NCBI GenBank assembly: GCA_030549335.1
Contig: JAUKPH010000018.1
Coordinates: forward strand, 248,001 to 312,000
Origin: Pontederia crassipes
Lineage: Eukaryota; Streptophyta; Magnoliopsida; Commelinales; Pontederiaceae
Length of the DNA stretch: 64,000 bases
Reading direction: 5' to 3'
The notes beneath the pieces were generated by a model that was not told the DNA's origin, made no database searches, and saw only the letters and a program-made list of their open reading frames with translations. The position numbers and the translations under genes are program-made. The number at the start of each line of letters is the position of its first letter. Within the stretch, counting starts at the first letter, position 1. Shown here piece after piece: positions 37,251 to 49,765 of the stretch.

Positions 37251-40200
37251 TTATTTATAAGTTGAAAATTGACTCATCTTCAAGTTCGTTTGGGTCTCGT
37301 ACTTAACAGAGATAAATGACACTCTTAATAGGAGTCACTTACCAGTACATATCAATCCTAATATAATCATCATAGTCATTTTTTTCATGATATTCAAAAT
37401 TACTTTAAATAATACCGATTTGAAAATTATAAAACCAATTTGCATTAAACAATTATAAATTATTGAATGATAATTATATGATTAAAATTAAATTAACAAA
37501 CTTAGCTTAAAGTTAATGAAGATTAGATCTTAATTGTATAATCATCATCTGATCCAAATTTATTAAATGTATATTAGTTGTAAAAAATTGATTCCATGCT
37601 ACTTATCTTTATTTAAAACTTTTATAATAGTTATAGAAAATTAATCTTGGACTTATAATGAAATATAAAAATATTGTGGAAAATAAATAATTGATACATA
37701 ATTAAAAATTAACAAAAAAAGTTTGTAGGATGACTAGAAAGTATTTAGATACAAGAAATATGAAACAAAAGAAAATTAAATAAAAATTAGTATATAGCAG
37801 AAAATTATTACTTGTAATAAGAATTTAATGCAATTAAAGTTAAATCAACATACTTAAATTCAAAATTAACTAGATGATTAAAAAGATCATTTTTGGGGGC
37901 ATTGTATTATTTATTCGGAACACGATGGGATGTCATTTCGAATTCTGATTGAAGAAGAAAGTTTAATATCTCATAAGATTAATCTACTCCACTTTGGCTA
38001 CTTTCAATTCCTTTTCTTAATTTTTAAAACTAAAATTTTGTGATTTTTGAAAATACTTCGCCTTATTAAATCAATGATTTTTTTTAAGTGTTTGGATAAT
38101 TTATTGAAAATTTTTCACTACTCGCTCCAATATATCGAATTAATATGAATATGAAATAAAATTAAAATATATACAACATTTTTTTATTTTGTAAACAAAA
38201 TCCCATATTTTGATTTACATTAAATTTTGCAAGAACAATTATAACTATAAAAGAAAGATTTAGAAAAACTTTAGTAAAAATTATAACCTCTACTAGCATT
38301 GACTATTATTTAAACAATTATTTATGTCAAACGAGTGAAAAAATTGCGCAACATTAACACTAAGGTAGTATGCAACACATTAGGATATTTAGCAAAAACA
38401 TGCCCATTATTACTATAATATTTTACATACCCATTTAATAATTAATTATTAACTAACATGTTATGAGTAGATATTAATTTTACATGCTCGTTGAATAGTA
38501 GTAGAGGAACATATTAATTCCAACTATACAAATCAAACTCAAAATACCTTAATTTACATGCAAATTGGTATATTGGTACAATATAATCACATTGTTATTG
38601 AAAAAACCTTTAACTTAGACTATTGTATATAGTTTATGTCAGGAGGCAACATCCCCCTTAAGAGTTTGAAATTGAGAATTAAGCATATCAAGGTAGCATT
38701 TACCTTTCGAATATTTTGTTTAACATAGCAAGATGGATAAAAAATAAATAATTCCTCAAACAAGAAGTCAATAAGAGTATATAATATCCCAAGAACATAT
38801 CATCTTGGCTAATTGGTCAGAATTGATGATAAATATTAGCAAGTTTGACATCATTTTATGGTTGTGAATATTCTTTTTAAGAATGGAATGGATCTCCACG
38901 ACATTCTTTCTTGTATAGATATTTCTTGCTCATTATTGTTTGTTAGCCAATTTCATGATAAGATGCTTATTCTCACTCCTCAAAGTTTCAACTGTGAGTT
39001 TTAGAACAATTCTCGTAAGGATAAATATAACTCTTTTGTTCACATAGCAAAAAAATGAAAAATCTAAGACCGACTTGAATTCGAGGTATCATTGAGTTTA
39101 GTGGTGAGGAGTAGGAGACTTGACTTTAGTCATGGAAAGAATGCTAGAAGAAATGAGAAGAAAATCCATAGCTATAAGAAGATAATATCAAACAACACTT
39201 CAAAAGTCTTGGTAGGAGGCTCCCTAAGAAGTGTGGAACACTTTGCATAGGAAATTCTCACTGCAAAGTGAAGAATCACTTGGCACAATTTGGATGTCAA
39301 AAAAGATAATCTAGAAGCAAGGTTTACTAATCCAGAAAATGATCTCATATCATTAACCCACCTGGAGTATCAAATTCCTGGTTGACAAAAGAACATGTTA
39401 ACCCCATTTTTCCTTTGTCCTTGCATTTACTGAAGTGGGCCTCAAGAGGCATCTCTACTGAAATTGCAATGCAAAGTAAAAGTTGGAGAAGAGAAAGATA
39501 AATATGGTACAAAACTTGGATGCAAGATCATTAATTTGACATAACTTTTAGATCGTATAAATAGATGACAAACATCAAAACAAAATTTAATTAGTCAGTG
39601 GGAAAAAAATCCAAGAATTATACATATTCTTTGATAGCTCAACACATCCAAAGAGGCCCTAAAATATTTATAGTTAAAATTTTTAATTTCTTTTGTTAAA
39701 ATCTTTCCCTGCTTTGATTTTAATTAAATTCTAAAAAAATATTGAATTTAAAAGTGACATTTTAAAAAAAAACTTTAGTTAAAACTTAAAACTAATTATT
39801 CCTTGACTACTAATTAAAATTAACTAATTAATAAATTAAACCATTGAATATTATTTAAATAAAAAGTAAAATAGGGATTTTCCTCTTTTATAGAAGGGAC
39901 ATCGTATCACTTATTATTTTAGTTATTGAACGAAAACTTTATGCATGATGTTTCACCAATTTCCATTTAAGCACTTTTACATGCGAATTTAATAGTTGTA
40001 GAGGAACATATGAAGTTCAACTATACAAATCAAATTTGAAACACCTTAATTTACATGCAAAATGGTATATTATTACATTATAATCACATTGTTACAAACC
40101 TTTACCTTATCATAAATAACAATAATAACAATTTCTTACTGAATGCACATTTGCAAAATTACAATTTGTAAAAATATGATAACAAAGATGGGATCACTTT

Positions 40201-40355
40201 TTATCCAAAAAAAATATGACCTAAAATGGGAATAACATTGCAGGTAACCGAACAAAATAACAAAGCCAATATGCATTTGTCATCCATGATACTTCATTTA
40301 GCTCAAAGTTCCATTCTCTACACAATTATGTAGGACCATTCAAGTCTTCACTCTC
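37251..40355. other. AT-rich spacer between the two ERD7 copies
   Basis: No gene recognised. The segment 38475-38625 resembles 39965-40110 (AGTAGAGGAACATAT, CAACTATACAAATCAAA, CCTTAATTTACATGCAAA), giving a direct repeat about 1.5 kb apart just outside the ERD7 3' end. This may mark the edge of the old duplication. Confidence 0.5.
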
Positions 40356-43300
40356 CTACTTGGTTTTAGCTTTTATTTCTGCAGCCGCAGCTTTTACAGC
40401 TGACTTTGCTAATGTCTGAGGTTTAAGGGCACTCTTTGGGTCAAGACCTTTCCTAATCTTGAACACAGTCCATGCAGTTCCAATAGCATGGCCTGTAGCA
40501 CTAAGGCCTTGGCTTGTGGCCTCAGCTGCCTGGTCACCATACCTGCGCAATAGAAACAAATGACCTTAGGTGGACTTTCCTCGAGGTTGGCGTGTAAGTA
40601 TTTGGTCTCATATACTACGAAGATCAGCATTGTAACAAGGAAACACAAAGAGGCTGAGGTTGCATTTGGGAAACTTATAAATTTTGGAGAAAAGCAAAGA
40701 TGCTGTTATGCATGGACCTTTTCTAGACAGGAGGAATTGGTTGCTCTCAAGAAAGAAAAAGATGGGATTACAGTTATAGAATGTGAAAAGAAAAATAACT
40801 CAAAATATTATCACCAAGCATCTATTCTTTAAAAATCAAGTCATCCTTTTTATAAAGTAACCCTAAATGCACCTTTTAAATCTCATGAAAATCAAGAATA
40901 AATTTTAAAAGAAGGAAATTCTGAACTTTAATTAAGGGAAGAGAGTTAGAAAATAAAAACATGTTTTCCTGGATATGCAATATAACATTTTGAGACTAAA
41001 AAGTGTGATTCCTCTACGCCTCATCCATGAGTGGAGAACACATTGACATAACTGAATTGTTTAGTAACCTCTTAACATGAGTACAAACACATACAAAATT
41101 GATCCAAGATCAAACAAATGACAGTTGCAATTTAGGGAATATGTGCTAGTAAAATGTTTATACATGAACAAAATTAGAGCCACAATATGTTTTTTCTTTT
41201 ATGGGCTGGTGAAGCACAATTTGTGAAAATGTTCAATAATAGAATGAAAGGAAAGCAAAGTCAATTTAGATTCAAAGGAAAATACTATCTCCTCTAAAAA
41301 TCCTCCTAGTCTAAAAAATTCTCAAAAGTTGACAAAATTACTATACATGCTATTGTGAAATGTTAAGAGGATTTTGGGGAGGATGATTAGAAGAATGTAG
41401 CATTGCTCTAGATCAAATGTTGTTGCCTTTACTTATAACACTGAATAATTGACTAAATAGTATAGTTTAGTAAAAACACTTTCCTCGTATCTTTATAAGT
41501 AATAACTCATTATACCAGTTACAATACGTCGCCCTTTATGGTACAAGGTATCTAAAAATTTCATCATTGTTAAAAGTACCTGTGAGATACAAGTCCAGTT
41601 GTCACATCCGATGATGTGGAGAGCACATTCTTACCAGACATTTCAACGGCATCACATATCTTTCCTGCCAGCAAGTAGAAAGACGGTAAGACCTTATTTG
41701 TATATGGGCCAAATAGTAGATATCAAGATATCTAAGCTGCATTAAATTTAATCATGAAGAACAAGGTTTAAGGAGAAATTTACATAAATAGCAATATCTC
41801 GAAGACCATTCTTATTTTTTGGTAAGGATTGAAGATCATTCTTTTAGTAGCTGATGACCATTAACCAAAAGATGCAACCAAAGAAAACTAAGATGATGGG
41901 TAATCAAGTATCACTGGGTAACTTTCTTGACATGAAATCAATTTTAGCCTCCTAACTTATATGCGACAAACAATAGGTTTTATCTCCTTGCATCCAAAGG
42001 TAAAGGGAAAAAGAGAGAAAAAGGAAGAACAACTTTGACAATAAGCACTTTGTGGATAACACATGACAGTCATAACTAAATCACAAAGTATGCATCTTGC
42101 TAAATTCCCATATAAACATGCTGAAAATGCATTTTGACAGTGATAACAATGGCAGTCATAACTAAATCACAAAGTAAGCATCTTGCTAAATTCCCATATA
42201 AACATGCTGAAAATGCATTTTGACAGTAAGTATTTTATGGATATTATTTGGCAGTCTTATCAACTTTATTAAGTTTTGGGGACAGCAAAAGAATATCTAT
42301 TTAATAAATTTCCACAATATCCGATAAGAATGAAAATGCAGTTCCTAAGGTATTTCTAAAATAATTGCAATAATAAAGTATTTTTAAAATAAATGCAATA
42401 CAAAAAATTGAAAACCACAAAGGTAAAGTACAAAGATTAGAAGACCTTGGCTTGTTTCCTTGGTTTGTTCTGGAAATTACTAGTCAGAAGAGTTTGTTTC
42501 TTTTGAGAGGTAGATAGTTAAAAAAAGTTGCATAATGCACATTTACTTGGACGGCTACAAGATACAAAGGATTAAGTTATATATAATGTAATAAATTATT
42601 CGTTGTTTATCGTTCAAATAAGACCCAAACAGAAACATAAAATATGTTGTACTTGTCAATAACACACATTCTGGTAAAGAGATAGTGATGTCATTTTAAA
42701 AAAATAACATACCAAATCCTTCCAGAGAAGCAAGAACAACTTCCCCAGGTATCATTCCAAGTAACTTTTTGCCTGCTTTGGAATTTACAACTGAACTTGT
42801 AAAATACCCAGACACCTTGATAACACCAGACAAGATTCCATTTGCTACCTTCTCTGACATTCTAGTGACGTTTCGCACCCTATAAATAACTAACAGTTCA
42901 TGATATCAGAAATAATGACAGAAGCAAAACAATGAGAAGGATATATCATTGCAGACAAGGCTTCTTCAAGGCATTTGCATGTCATACATATCTGTCAATA
43001 CAAATGCAGGAACTGTCTAAACAACAAAACAGTGAGAAAGATAATTATTGCAGCGTTTTGCTGGGTAGGGCACCATCCTTGCAGTCAAATTGAACTGCTG
43101 CATTTCAAAATAACCAGTAATTTCAATTTTCAAGAACATCTTGTAGAAGGAAATTCCATTTGTCAACCTTAAAATGAAAATCAAAAGCAATTTGTCTTCA
43201 TGTGAAATATTCAAGAAGGGAACAAGAATTAATCCCTGGTAGCCAAAGCTTGGCATATAAGTTATATTGATGATTTAGCAACTAGCAATCGAATCAAAAG

Positions 43301-44894
43301 ATGAAGTTTAAGCAATATAGTATAATAGTTTTTTTCCAAGAATCCGTTCCACTCCCAATGATTAAAAAGTACAGCAAAACATTCAATGTTAGTTTGATCA
43401 TAAACAGCAAATTTGGTTTTCTAAGAAGAAACAAATCATTGCTTCTTGCGAAAACATTAATTTTCTTGTCCACACACAATGATTGTTTTTATAGCACAGA
43501 AAAGCACACACTTAATCAGCCAACCAAGTCAGGATATATGTATACAAGTATCAAAATCAAAGAGTCATAGGGCAAGATAGTCTCCTGAAATAATTCTAGA
43601 AATACCATTATTCTAATGTCAATGGTAAACCACTGAGGAACTAAAATATTAGTTTTGAAGGAGGTTTTTTTTCTTCTGGCACAAATTTAAGGTGAAGATA
43701 GTTGTCCCTCAAATGTTACCCAAAGGATCCAGCTATCTTAACTTTACAATTCATCTTTTCTCGTCGAACCTGGAAGCAAATAAGTTGTTTTTTTCTTGTA
43801 CAGAAAAACAAACTTGTACTAGTTCAAGAAGGCATATTTTAATTTCAACAACACATTTTATACCATAAGTGCATTCTTAGGTATTTGCATGTAAATGGAT
43901 TTCTTAATGTATGTTTTGGATAGCCACAAGATAGTGCCATAAATCATCTTCACAAAAAAGAAAGCAACACGGACTACTACATATAGAACCTTAAAAAAAA
44001 TATCAAGGAAACCAGCATCATTTACCTTTCGATTCTCCTCAGAGTCTCGGGGCTGATCTCCGCTGGCTTCTCTTTGGGATCCATCCTCCTCCTCAATATA
44101 CTTTCCCCCCTCTTGAGCCGATCAACCGTCACGTCGCCACACCAAAGTATTCCCCTCACAAGGTGCCCCGATCCCGCCGCAATCGCCCTGGCCACGCACC
44201 CGCTGTAATCCTCCACGTTGGGCGCCAGAGCCGTCCAGTAAGCAGCCGATCTCCTCTCCATCATTTCCTTCTTCTCCCCGTCCTCCATCACTTCCACCGG
44301 CGCGAGTTCCCTCGCCACCGATCCGTCGAGCACCTCCTTCCCTTTGGCATCACCCACCTTCTGCATAGAGAAGCAGCAATAGCTCTTCAGCGTCGCGTCC
44401 AGTTCCGCGAGGAGGCTCTCCTGCCCCTTGGACGCGAATGTGAGGCCGTAGTTGAGGAGGTCCTCCTTCCCCGTCTCATCCTCGTCGCCGGGAACTCTGA
44501 GGGAGAAGAAGTAGTGGGAAGAGTCGAGTTTCACGGCGGCCTCCTCTCGGGAGAGGGGCCACTGCACGGGACCGATGCGTGCAAGGAGCGCGACGACAGC
44601 GGCGCCCTCGCGCTGGCGGAGGCGGTGGAGGGAGAAGTCCCCGGATGCGAGCTCTACGCTGCGATTCCGGTCGATGAGGTGGAGGATGGCGCCGGGGACG
44701 CAGAGGAGGGAATCCTCGAGGGGGCCTCCGGAGGCGGCGGCGGAGGACCTCTTCTGGTTGTCACCGTCGTCGTCGTCGCTGGAGGAAGAGGAAGAGGTAG
44801 AGGAAGAGGGGAAGAGGTTCTCGGTGAGTTCGGAGAGGTCGAGGTAGGGGTACAGAGGAGGAGCAGAAGGAGTCGGATCGGAGCTGGAAGCCAT
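40356..44894 (-). CDS. ERD7-like senescence/dehydration-associated protein
   Basis: Four exons on the minus strand, 44894-44026, 42879-42713, 41664-41580 and 40542-40356, join in frame across GT-AG introns to give 435 aa, close to Arabidopsis ERD7. The N terminus is a Ser/Asp-rich low-complexity stretch (about residues 20-55). Then comes the conserved N-terminal region (LLCVPGAILHLIDRNRSVEL, LRVPGDED, NYGLTFASKGQESLLAELDA), then the senescence domain (PF06911 type) from about residue 240 (VARAIAAGSGHLVRGILWCG) to the C terminus (ATGHAIGTAWTVFKIRKGLD). The family is induced by drought and cold, binds membranes or lipid droplets, and has a role in membrane adjustment. I chose the start at MASSSDPTPSAPPLYPY; an in-frame ATG lies 87 bases upstream. 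Exon 1 is very GC-rich. A broken copy lies 4-11 kb away in the same orientation. Confidence 0.95.
42067..42227. repeat. Recent 86-bp tandem duplication in ERD7 intron 2
   Basis: Copies start at 42067 and 42153 with CAGTCATAACTAAATCACAA and run to GCATTTTGACAGT with one difference. The near identity means a recent slippage or unequal exchange. The broken copy at 29-36 kb has this part of the intron deleted. Confidence 0.95.
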
Positions 44895-46540
44895 TTTTGG
44901 GGCTCGGAGCGCGTAATGGAGAAAGACGCGCGATAGGAAGAAAGAAATAGAACGTCGAGGCTCGAGAAGAAAGGAGGGCAATTTGATTTGTCGAGTGCTG
45001 TTACGAAATTACCCTTTGATTTAATACTGTAAACAGTAAAATGAATACCGATCCACAAATATTATTATATATTCTATATATAGAAAGAAAACACTTTTCG
45101 ATAAAGGTAAAAATAATTGCAACTGCATAAGATAATAAACAAAATAATTTTATTACTAAATTTATGAAATGTTTTTCTACATAATTGTCGATCGTGAAAC
45201 TGATTCAAAAATTAACAAAGATCTATTAAAAATCTATAGGAATCAATTATCCGATTAACAATATATATAGATAGATATATATATATGATGTTAGCCAATT
45301 GACTTCTAATTAATAATAGAAAATACAATACAATTGTCACCTTTTTATTAACAAAGATTCAATCGGCTAAATCATGTAAAGATATAGAAAATTAAAGTTC
45401 AATTAAAGTATGTAAAAAGTGTATTACAAATTCTATAGTAAAATAATTCTTTTTACCTTTGTCATTTCGTTAATGACAAAACATGAGATTAAGAAATATA
45501 GGAAGAAAGATATATTAACAAAGTCAGCAATTAAGTAACTCAGTTGTTAATCGAGAAAATGGGTATAATCATTTAACATTAAGTATATATAATTTTATTC
45601 AGTAACTTAGGTGGGCATGGCCATTTAACATTAGGATGCGTGATGAGAATGAGATCGTATGCGTGGGACCAGAGGAAAATCATTCAAAATTAAAGAAAAT
45701 TTCAATTTTATGTTCCCTCCACAAAATCTTAAATGTATGATTTTATAGGAGTACTCATATTTCCAATAGGAGCGTTCAGACATATAATTACCTCCATTTG
45801 AGTTATTTCTTTCAACAAGTTTTAAAGATTTCTAAATCCCAACATATACTTTTGACTATGTTTGACATTGGATCTTAGGTCAGAACTTTGTCCAAATTTC
45901 AAAACTTTAGCCAAACAACATAGGTGATGAAAATTTCAAAAGTTCCCTTCACGTGATTAAACCAACGAGAACTTCATTTTTTTGCTTTTTTTTTTGCCTT
46001 TCAACTCTTTATTATATTTCAAATAGTAAAATATTATTAATTACTATTTAATGTTAGTATATTCATTAAAGTATTTTTATATTATCTTAAATAATAATAT
46101 ATTATAATATTTTATCATTCAGCTTATAAAATTAATTCTTTAACTTAATATAAATATTATTTGAGCATGGGTCGGATTTAGTGTCATGTTACCCGACGAT
46201 GTACGTACCAAGTGTGGGTTATGTGATTTCAACAAAACCTTTGGTCGTGCCTTCATGACTTTCCATGCAATTTCATCAAAATAAATCTCTTAAAAATGAA
46301 AGTAAATACATGGAACGCTTCGTGGTATATAATACTATAACTCTAAGTGGACCCTAAAAAATGCATATCTATTATTAAAATCGATTCAAAAGTTTATTCA
46401 ACAAATCCACCTACCTCAGTTATGTGTTTCGACCTTGATCCTTTGTGTTTCAAATTGTTTCATAATATGTCCCCTCATCGATCATCTCTAAAGATTGTCC
46501 AATCTCAAAGTTCATTCTCCCGCTTGTGATGCACGAAAAA
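44895..46540. other. ERD7 upstream region and AT-rich spacer
   Basis: The ERD7 promoter lies in the first few hundred bases; I see no clear TATA box on the minus strand. The rest is AT-rich with a short (TA)-like run near 45260-45285 and no gene. Confidence 0.45.
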
Positions 46541-47175
46541 TCGTGCATTAGTTTAGGTCATTCAAATTGAATTTTTTGAAGTCTTTTGTGTTCAACAAAG
46601 AAGAGAATTAATTTATTTTTATAAAAAATTACATTTGATTTCTACTTAAGTTTGGATAATTTTATTGCAGGAAATTAAAACGACCAAGAAAGTGGCAAAA
46701 AACAAATGGAAATCGACAAAAGGCTACGGTCACAGCCGTGCCCATACTTGTCATGATCGTGCATCCATATCGCATGCGGTCTATTGCACTGGCATGGTCG
46801 TGCCTCATAGTGTCACGGTCCTCAGCCACGGTCATTCCACCAAGTTCACGGCCATGAGCGTGCGTCTCTAAAATTTTTTGAACATCATCTCGATCATGAC
46901 CATGATGGGACTTGTCACAATTGTGACGTCAATCTGTTGGGTGGTTGCATGCAAATCTTATCCACTTTTCGAATAAAATTTTGGCTTCTTCTTTTTGGGG
47001 AACGAAAAATCTATAAAAGGGAGAGGTCAAAGACCTTGAAGAGCATTCTTGGAGCACTTGAATTATTCATTTTCTTTTCTTACACTTTTACATTAGATTT
47101 GATGTTATTTGTCTTAGAATTATTCCTTTATTAGGGTCATCCTAGTTGAACCCTATTTGTATTTTGGAATATTTA
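46540..47175 (+). mobile_element. LTR-like remnant, interrupted by the solo LTR at 47176
   Basis: A promoter-like order is visible: repeated CACGGTC/CATGGTCGTG motifs at 46730-46860, then TCTATAAAAGGGAGAGG near 47010. The sequence appears to resume after 49146 to about 49420. I read it as part of an LTR of unknown family, cut by a younger insertion. Ends are not defined. Confidence 0.4.
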
Positions 47176-49145
47176 TGTAACACCCCAGATTTTTATTAGG
47201 GGGCAAATGTGTCTTTTGGTCGGAAGACCTAACTTTCCTATATAAAGATCTAAGATTCTTTTGTTCACCTCTTTTCTCCATCTGAACTCTTGATGGCTAG
47301 GGCTTGAGGAAGGAGATTCTGAGGAACAAAGAGGAAGAGGAAGAAGAGGAAGAGGGAGGAAAAATAGAAAAATCAACTATAGAGGTCAAGGTATGTAAAG
47401 GGGATCCAACCCCTCTCTCCTCTCTCAATGTTCTGGATCGAGAGTAAGAGAACAACGTGTTCTCTTATTGGATTGTGATTGAGGAATTTTGTTCATGTAA
47501 ATTATTAAATCTATACATGTATATGTTTTATAGAGTCGGATCTATGACCTATATGGATTTGATGAAGAGATTCAATGGTTAGGGTTTATATGATCTTATT
47601 GCTCTTGATTTGGGATAGACTTTAGATCTGATAATTTGATGTTTTTACATGATTTTTCATGTGCTTTTAATGCCTATTGATGTATAGATTAGACCTAGAC
47701 CCTTTAGAATACTTTATATTGCATTTTCTCAAAGTTTCATGGAAAACATGCACGACGCGCGTGTAATATAGGCTAGAGGCTGTTAATACGGACAATAGGG
47801 CAAAAATACGGGCAGACCGTATTTTCTGCTCCGAGCCCAATACGACCTACAAGCCATCAATACGACTTGAATGTCAAAAATACGAGTTGACCGTATTTTT
47901 ATGTGCAAGACCAATACGACCTACAGGGAGTTATACGACCTGGAGGGCAAAAATAAGACTGACCATATTTTCACGTGCGAGTCTAATACGATCTGGATGA
48001 CCCTAATACTGGCTGAAAGACAAAAATATGACCTGACCGTATTGTCCTTGCATATTGAACATAAGTACGATATTTTAAACTTATTTTCAAGGTATTTATA
48101 CTATGTATTGATATTTGATGACTGTATAAGCACTTAGATACACGAAATGCATGGACAGTCGTAACTAAGATAAAATTTGAAGACTGAGCGACGTAAACTG
48201 TTGTGTTGATTGTGAAAATAATGAACCCAATTGAAAAATACTATTACTTGTCGCCCCTCAAACTAATGACAGGAAATACTGAGCCCTGCTTCATTGTGTT
48301 AGAATTTCCTCGGAAAATTACTGTGCCTACACTTTGGAGTAAGCATTTCTTGGGGGAATAACTGTATCTTACCGGTAACGGTATGTATATTTCCATGCAC
48401 CCTTGGGTGACGGAACCTCGGCTCCAAGGCCTAGCTAGCCTACTGAAGGGCAACGATTTGATTCTTCAAAGATTACTGAACTCACTGACTGAACTAAAAG
48501 ACTATGACCACGAAAGTGGGATCCAACAGGTTATGAAGCACTTGAGGATATTATTGAAGCAAGATGATGACCAGTGCTAGTCACTTGGGATGCTTATTGA
48601 TATTGACTGACTGTTACAATACTGTTATTGAAGACTTTATGATATGAATTGATGACTTGCATAATTGATGAATATGACATGACATGCATGTTTCTAGTAT
48701 TTATGAAACTTTCATATGTATGTCATATAGTATCCTACTTAGGATGCATTTTTACTGCATTGGCATTTACATACTCTAACTGGAAAACCCTGCACTCTGG
48801 ATCCGTGCAGGTAACTGATATACTTGGATGGATGGCTGACTCAACTCATGACGGCAAAGTTGCACATGACATAGGAATAGATGAAGTCATGAAACACTGG
48901 AGTATATTCTAAACATGAAAGTGAATAATGACTTTCTTAGGTTCTATGATATTAATTTCATTGATGTTTTAAATTGAAGTCTTCCGTCAAACGAATAGTA
49001 ATGTTATCTTGTTTCAAATGAATATTAGTTTTCGCTGCAATTATATGAAATATTTTATTCTAATGATGTCACGGCGAACGGGCTAACACTGCCGAAATGA
49101 CCCAATTGCCCATGGCATTTGGAGGTGGCATTTCGGGGTGTTACA
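47176..49145 (+). mobile_element. Solo LTR, Ty3/gypsy-like
   Basis: It begins TGTAACACCCC and ends GGGGTGTTACA, the terminal style of Tekay/Del-like chromovirus LTRs. A TATA-like TATATAAAG lies near 47240, followed by a purine-rich leader. About 1,970 bp with no internal coding region or second LTR nearby, so it is a solo LTR. The flanking pentamers (ATTTA and ATCTC) do not match, so the insertion is old or rearranged. Confidence 0.65.
47755..48055. repeat. Degenerate tandem array with TACGACCTG ... TGACCGTATTTT units
   Basis: About six imperfect units of 40-60 bp within the solo LTR, each with AATACGACCT, then CAAAAATACGA and TGACCGTATTTT. The core TACGACC is the complement of GGTCGTA. Confidence 0.75.
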
Positions 49146-49765
49146 ATCTCTTTATATTAGTTTAATTTGAATCTTTAATAGCATCACAATTTCATGTTTA
49201 ATGCTTTCTTTTGGGTAGTACCGATTGGAGTTTATTCCATCGGTAATATTGAAGGATGTTCCTGACGGTAAACTAACCATGTGTAGTTCTCAAGGAAATG
49301 TAGAGCCGTCATAAAATCTACTTAAATATGAGAAGGATTTGTACTCGTCGCAAACATTCCGTCGCAATTCCACAATTTTCTTGTAGTGTATCTCAAGGCG
49401 ACCTAGGGATGTTCATACATTTTACATAATGGATATCACGGTGTTCATACATTTTACATAATGGATATCAAACTCAGGCACTTGACATCAAATGAGAACA
49501 ATAGAGGACATCAAACTATGGAAGGGAGGAGGGGAACCACATTACTAAGATGAAGACATCAAATGCTAGAGACTTAGAAAGGGCTAAGATCAAACCTCGT
49601 GAAAGGACGCCCGCTTGCAAGCCAGGATGGTCGAAGCCAGAAGGTGTCAGCCCTGATCGGAGAAGTTCACCAATGAGGAGGAACAACCTAGTCGGAGGAG
49701 GAACCTAGTCATCGGCGTCTTCAGCACGCTAATTTGCCGGGCTGAATCTTTTGCACGTCGCGTAA
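49146..49765. other. Continuation of LTR-like remnant and unclassified repeat DNA
   Basis: 49146-49420 looks like the continuation of the remnant left of 47176. 49420-49765 is more GC-rich (AAGCCAGAAGGTGTCAGCCC) and belongs with 51530-52080, from which it is separated by the solo LTR. No gene is seen. Confidence 0.4.

Noticed and set aside
44163-44936. 257-codon open frame on the plus strand
   Set aside because: It is the antisense of the GC-rich ERD7 exon 1, whose minus-strand frame joins cleanly to three further conserved exons.
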